This document shows, one piece after another, positions 4,132 to 5,876 of a DNA stretch of 5,876 nucleotides; position 1 is the first letter of the stretch; every line of letters begins with the position of its first letter. Both the position numbers and the translations under genes were made by a program. The notes beneath the pieces are model-generated. The model worked only from the letters and a program-made list of their open reading frames with translations. It was not told the DNA's origin and ran no database searches. Source of the DNA: an uncultured Kineosporia sp. GTDB lineage: Bacteria > Actinomycetota > Actinomycetes > Actinomycetales > Kineosporiaceae. The stretch is from positions 1-5,876 of the forward strand of contig CALMAR010000465.1 of NCBI GenBank assembly GCA_937859855.1, written 5' to 3'.

Positions 4132-5876
4132 TCAGCGGTCCCGCTCGGCCATCCGCGCCAGCATCTGGTTGTAGGCCTTCAGTTCGGCGTCCCCGTCCCG
4201 GTCAGCGGCACGATCGAGACGGACCGCGTCCCGCTCGTCGGAACGGGCCCACTGCACCACCAGGATCATCGCCAGGATGAAGGTGGGCATCTCGCCGATA
4301 CCCCAGGCCAGCCCGCCACCGAGCTGCTGATCGCCGAGCAGGTCCCGGCCCCACGGATGGGCGAGCTGGCTGAAGTAGCCGCGCTCGAGCACCCCGGTAC
4401 CGGTCAGCAGTGCGATCCCGAAGAACGCGTGGAAACCCATCGTGCCCAGCAGCAGGATCAGCCGCATCGGATAGTTCCAGCGCTCCGGCCCGGGGTCGAC
4501 GCCGACCAGCACCCAGGCGAAGAGGTAGCCGGTGAGCAGGAAGTGCACGTGCATCAGCTCATGGCCGACGTGGGTCCGCAGCGCCAGCCCGAACAGCCCG
4601 GTGTAGTAGAACGCGATCAGGCTGCCCGCGAACAGGGCCGCCGCCATCGGGGGGAAGGCCAGCAGCCGGGCCAGCGGTGAGCTGATCATCGCCAGCAGCC
4701 ATTCCCGCGGCCCGCGAGTGCCGTCGCCGCGCGGCCTCAGCGTGCGCAGGGCCAGGGTCACCGGGGCACTGAGCACCAGCGGAACCGGCACCACCATGGT
4801 CAGCAGCATGTGCCCGACCATGTGCGCGCTGAACAGGATCCGGCCGTAGACGGCGGGAGCGCCGCAGGTCACGTAGATCAGGCTGGCGATTCCGAACAGG
4901 AAGAAGGCGGTCCGGTGAACCGGCCAGCGGTCGCCCCGGGCGTGCAGCCGCCGGACGCCACCGAGGTAGCCGGCCACGGCCAGTCCGCCGACGATCAGCC
5001 AGAGCAGGTCCGGCTGCCAGCTGAACATCCAGCGGATGGCGGTGGGCTGGGCGGGCAGCGGGTAGCCGGTCAGGGAAACCGCGGTGCTGACCGGGGCCGG
5101 TTTGGCCGCCAGCGGGGGAGCACTCTGCGACAACGCCACCGCCAGCCCGATCGCCACCGCCATCAGTCCGATCTCGGCCACGGCGAGCTGAGCGAACGCG
5201 CGCCGCCGGCCCGCGTCCAGCGCATCCAGGGTGCGCTGGCGATGCCACCAACCGGCCGCGCCCAGCAGCAGCAGGGCCACCGCCTTGGCCACCACGATCA
5301 GGCCGTACTTGCTGGTCAGGCCGCTCAGGGTGGGGATCCGCAGCCAGGCGCTGATCACTCCGGACAGGGCCACCGCGGCATAGGCCCAACCCGCGATGGC
5401 AGAGAACCGCCGGGTGGTGACGGCGCTGGCCCGGGCGCTCAGCCCCGGACTCAGGATCAGCAGCGAGGCCAGTCCGCCGACCCAGACGCCCACGCCGGCC
5501 AGGTGCAGGCCAAGCGCCGTCACCGCGGTCTCGTGCCCGGCGTCGATGTTGGCGTGCCCGGCCAGGGCGGCGGGAACCAGCGAGCCGATCGCGGCCAGCG
5601 CCAGCAGGCCGGTGGCCCGGATCGAGGTGACGCCGGCCGCGAGCAGCCCGATCACAGCCGCGGCGGCGCAGGTCACCGCGATCAGCCGGCCCGATTCGAC
5701 GTCCCGGGCGAACGCGACCAGCTGGGCCCCGAACTGCGGGTCATTGGCCGGCTGACCGGAGATGTCCAGATAGGTGACGATCAGCAGCACCAGCTCGGCG
5801 AACGCCCATGCCGTGGGCGCGACAGCGGGCCCTAACCGGGCGGGCCGCTGGGGCGGGGTCTTGACGCGCCCAGGGC
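4132..5876 (-). CDS. CopD-CtaG fusion: copper transport / cytochrome c oxidase assembly membrane protein, N-terminus outside window
   Basis: A large polytopic membrane protein expected to supply copper for haem-copper oxidase assembly or copper homeostasis. The frame is open to the right edge: 580 residues are visible. The GTG at 5790 falls inside a helix, so I treat the gene as 5'-truncated. Its family member in M. tuberculosis (Rv0102, about 660 residues) aligns by eye at the DxxGQP motif, implying about 80-100 missing residues. Numbered from that GTG, the first half holds CopD-like features: LHLAGVGVWVGG (95-106), SGVISAWLRI (143-152) and AKAVALLLLGAAGWWHR (169-185 region). The second half, about 260-515, is a Caa3_CtaG-type domain with the histidine clusters AHMVGHMLL (322-330), HVGHELMHVH (407-416) and GFHAFFG (452-458), plausible copper ligands. 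I count about 13 hydrophobic helices. The tail after 515 is charged and cytoplasmic (WARSDERDAVR...). This is not the Cox11-type CtaG. The DUF6458 gene follows 93 bp downstream. Confidence 0.9.
   Translation of the reverse strand, partial: PGRVKTPPQRPARLGPAVAPTAWAFAELVLLIVTYLDISGQPANDPQFGAQLVAFARDVESGRLIAVTCAAAAVIGLLAAGVTSIRATGLLALAAIGSLVPAALAGHANIDAGHETAVTALGLHLAGVGVWVGGLASLLILSPGLSARASAVTTRRFSAIAGWAYAAVALSGVISAWLRIPTLSGLTSKYGLIVVAKAVALLLLGAAGWWHRQRTLDALDAGRRRAFAQLAVAEIGLMAVAIGLAVALSQSAPPLAAKPAPVSTAVSLTGYPLPAQPTAIRWMFSWQPDLLWLIVGGLAVAGYLGGVRRLHARGDRWPVHRTAFFLFGIASLIYVTCGAPAVYGRILFSAHMVGHMLLTMVVPVPLVLSAPVTLALRTLRPRGDGTRGPREWLLAMISSPLARLLAFPPMAAALFAGSLIAFYYTGLFGLALRTHVGHELMHVHFLLTGYLFAWVLVGVDPGPERWNYPMRLILLLGTMGFHAFFGIALLTGTGVLERGYFSQLAHPWGRDLLGDQQLGGGLAWGIGEMPTFILAMILVVQWARSDERDAVRLDRAADRDGDAELKAYNQMLARMAERDR

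Noticed and set aside
3859..4680. 273-residue plus-strand frame spanning the DUF6458 gene, the spacer and the end of CopD-CtaG
   Set aside because: It crosses two real opposite-strand genes and is rich in His/Gln/Arg with no domain pattern: a GC-rich shadow frame.
4810..5835. 341-residue plus-strand reading frame opposite the CopD-CtaG gene
   Set aside because: It is low-complexity in Gly/Gln/Arg/Pro/Asp, typical of the antisense of GC-rich membrane-protein codons. The minus-strand frame has clear family motifs.

Overview
The window is about 5.9 kb of high-GC DNA. Third codon positions are nearly all G or C in most genes, and the proteins are of actinobacterial type. The longest gene closely resembles mycobacterial FadE5, and the gene at the right edge is a CopD-CtaG fusion of the kind found in Mycobacterium (Rv0102-like). 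A high-GC actinomycete chromosome is therefore the best reading. The genus cannot be fixed from the sequence alone. No rRNA, tRNA, CRISPR array, insertion sequence, attachment site or phage gene is visible.

Layout from left to right. Positions 1-483 (minus strand) hold the first 161 codons of a small P-loop kinase-like ATPase that runs off the left edge. Its codon use is clearly less GC-rich than its neighbours. A 163-bp divergent spacer follows (484-646), holding a GC-rich 7-bp-stem hairpin and a perfect 14-bp palindrome. A tightly packed plus-strand cluster covers 647-1807: a very acidic unknown protein, a three-helix DUF202 membrane protein (ATGA overlap with the gene before it) and the ribosome-rescue factor ArfB (4-nt gap). 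After a 139-bp spacer carrying a convincing promoter, operator and ribosome binding site comes fadE5 (1947-3800), an acyl-CoA dehydrogenase of 617 residues. It ends 4 bp from the stop codon of a convergent small DUF6458 membrane protein (3805-4038, minus). Upstream of that gene, on the same strand, lies a large polytopic CopD-CtaG copper/cytochrome oxidase assembly protein (4132 to beyond 5876). Its N-terminus lies outside the window.

How the genes fit together. They do not form one pathway. ArfB releases ribosomes stalled on non-stop mRNA. FadE5 carries out the first oxidation of fatty-acid beta-oxidation and looks to be a single gene under its own, probably repressor-controlled, promoter. 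The CopD-CtaG protein is expected to handle copper for haem-copper oxidase assembly in the membrane. The two small membrane proteins and the acidic protein have no assigned function.

I see no clear sign of a new defence, mobile or biosynthetic system. The points most worth a second look are the operator-like repeat in front of fadE5, the acidic protein-DUF202-ArfB cluster with its palindromic upstream region, and the compositionally odd kinase gene at the left edge.
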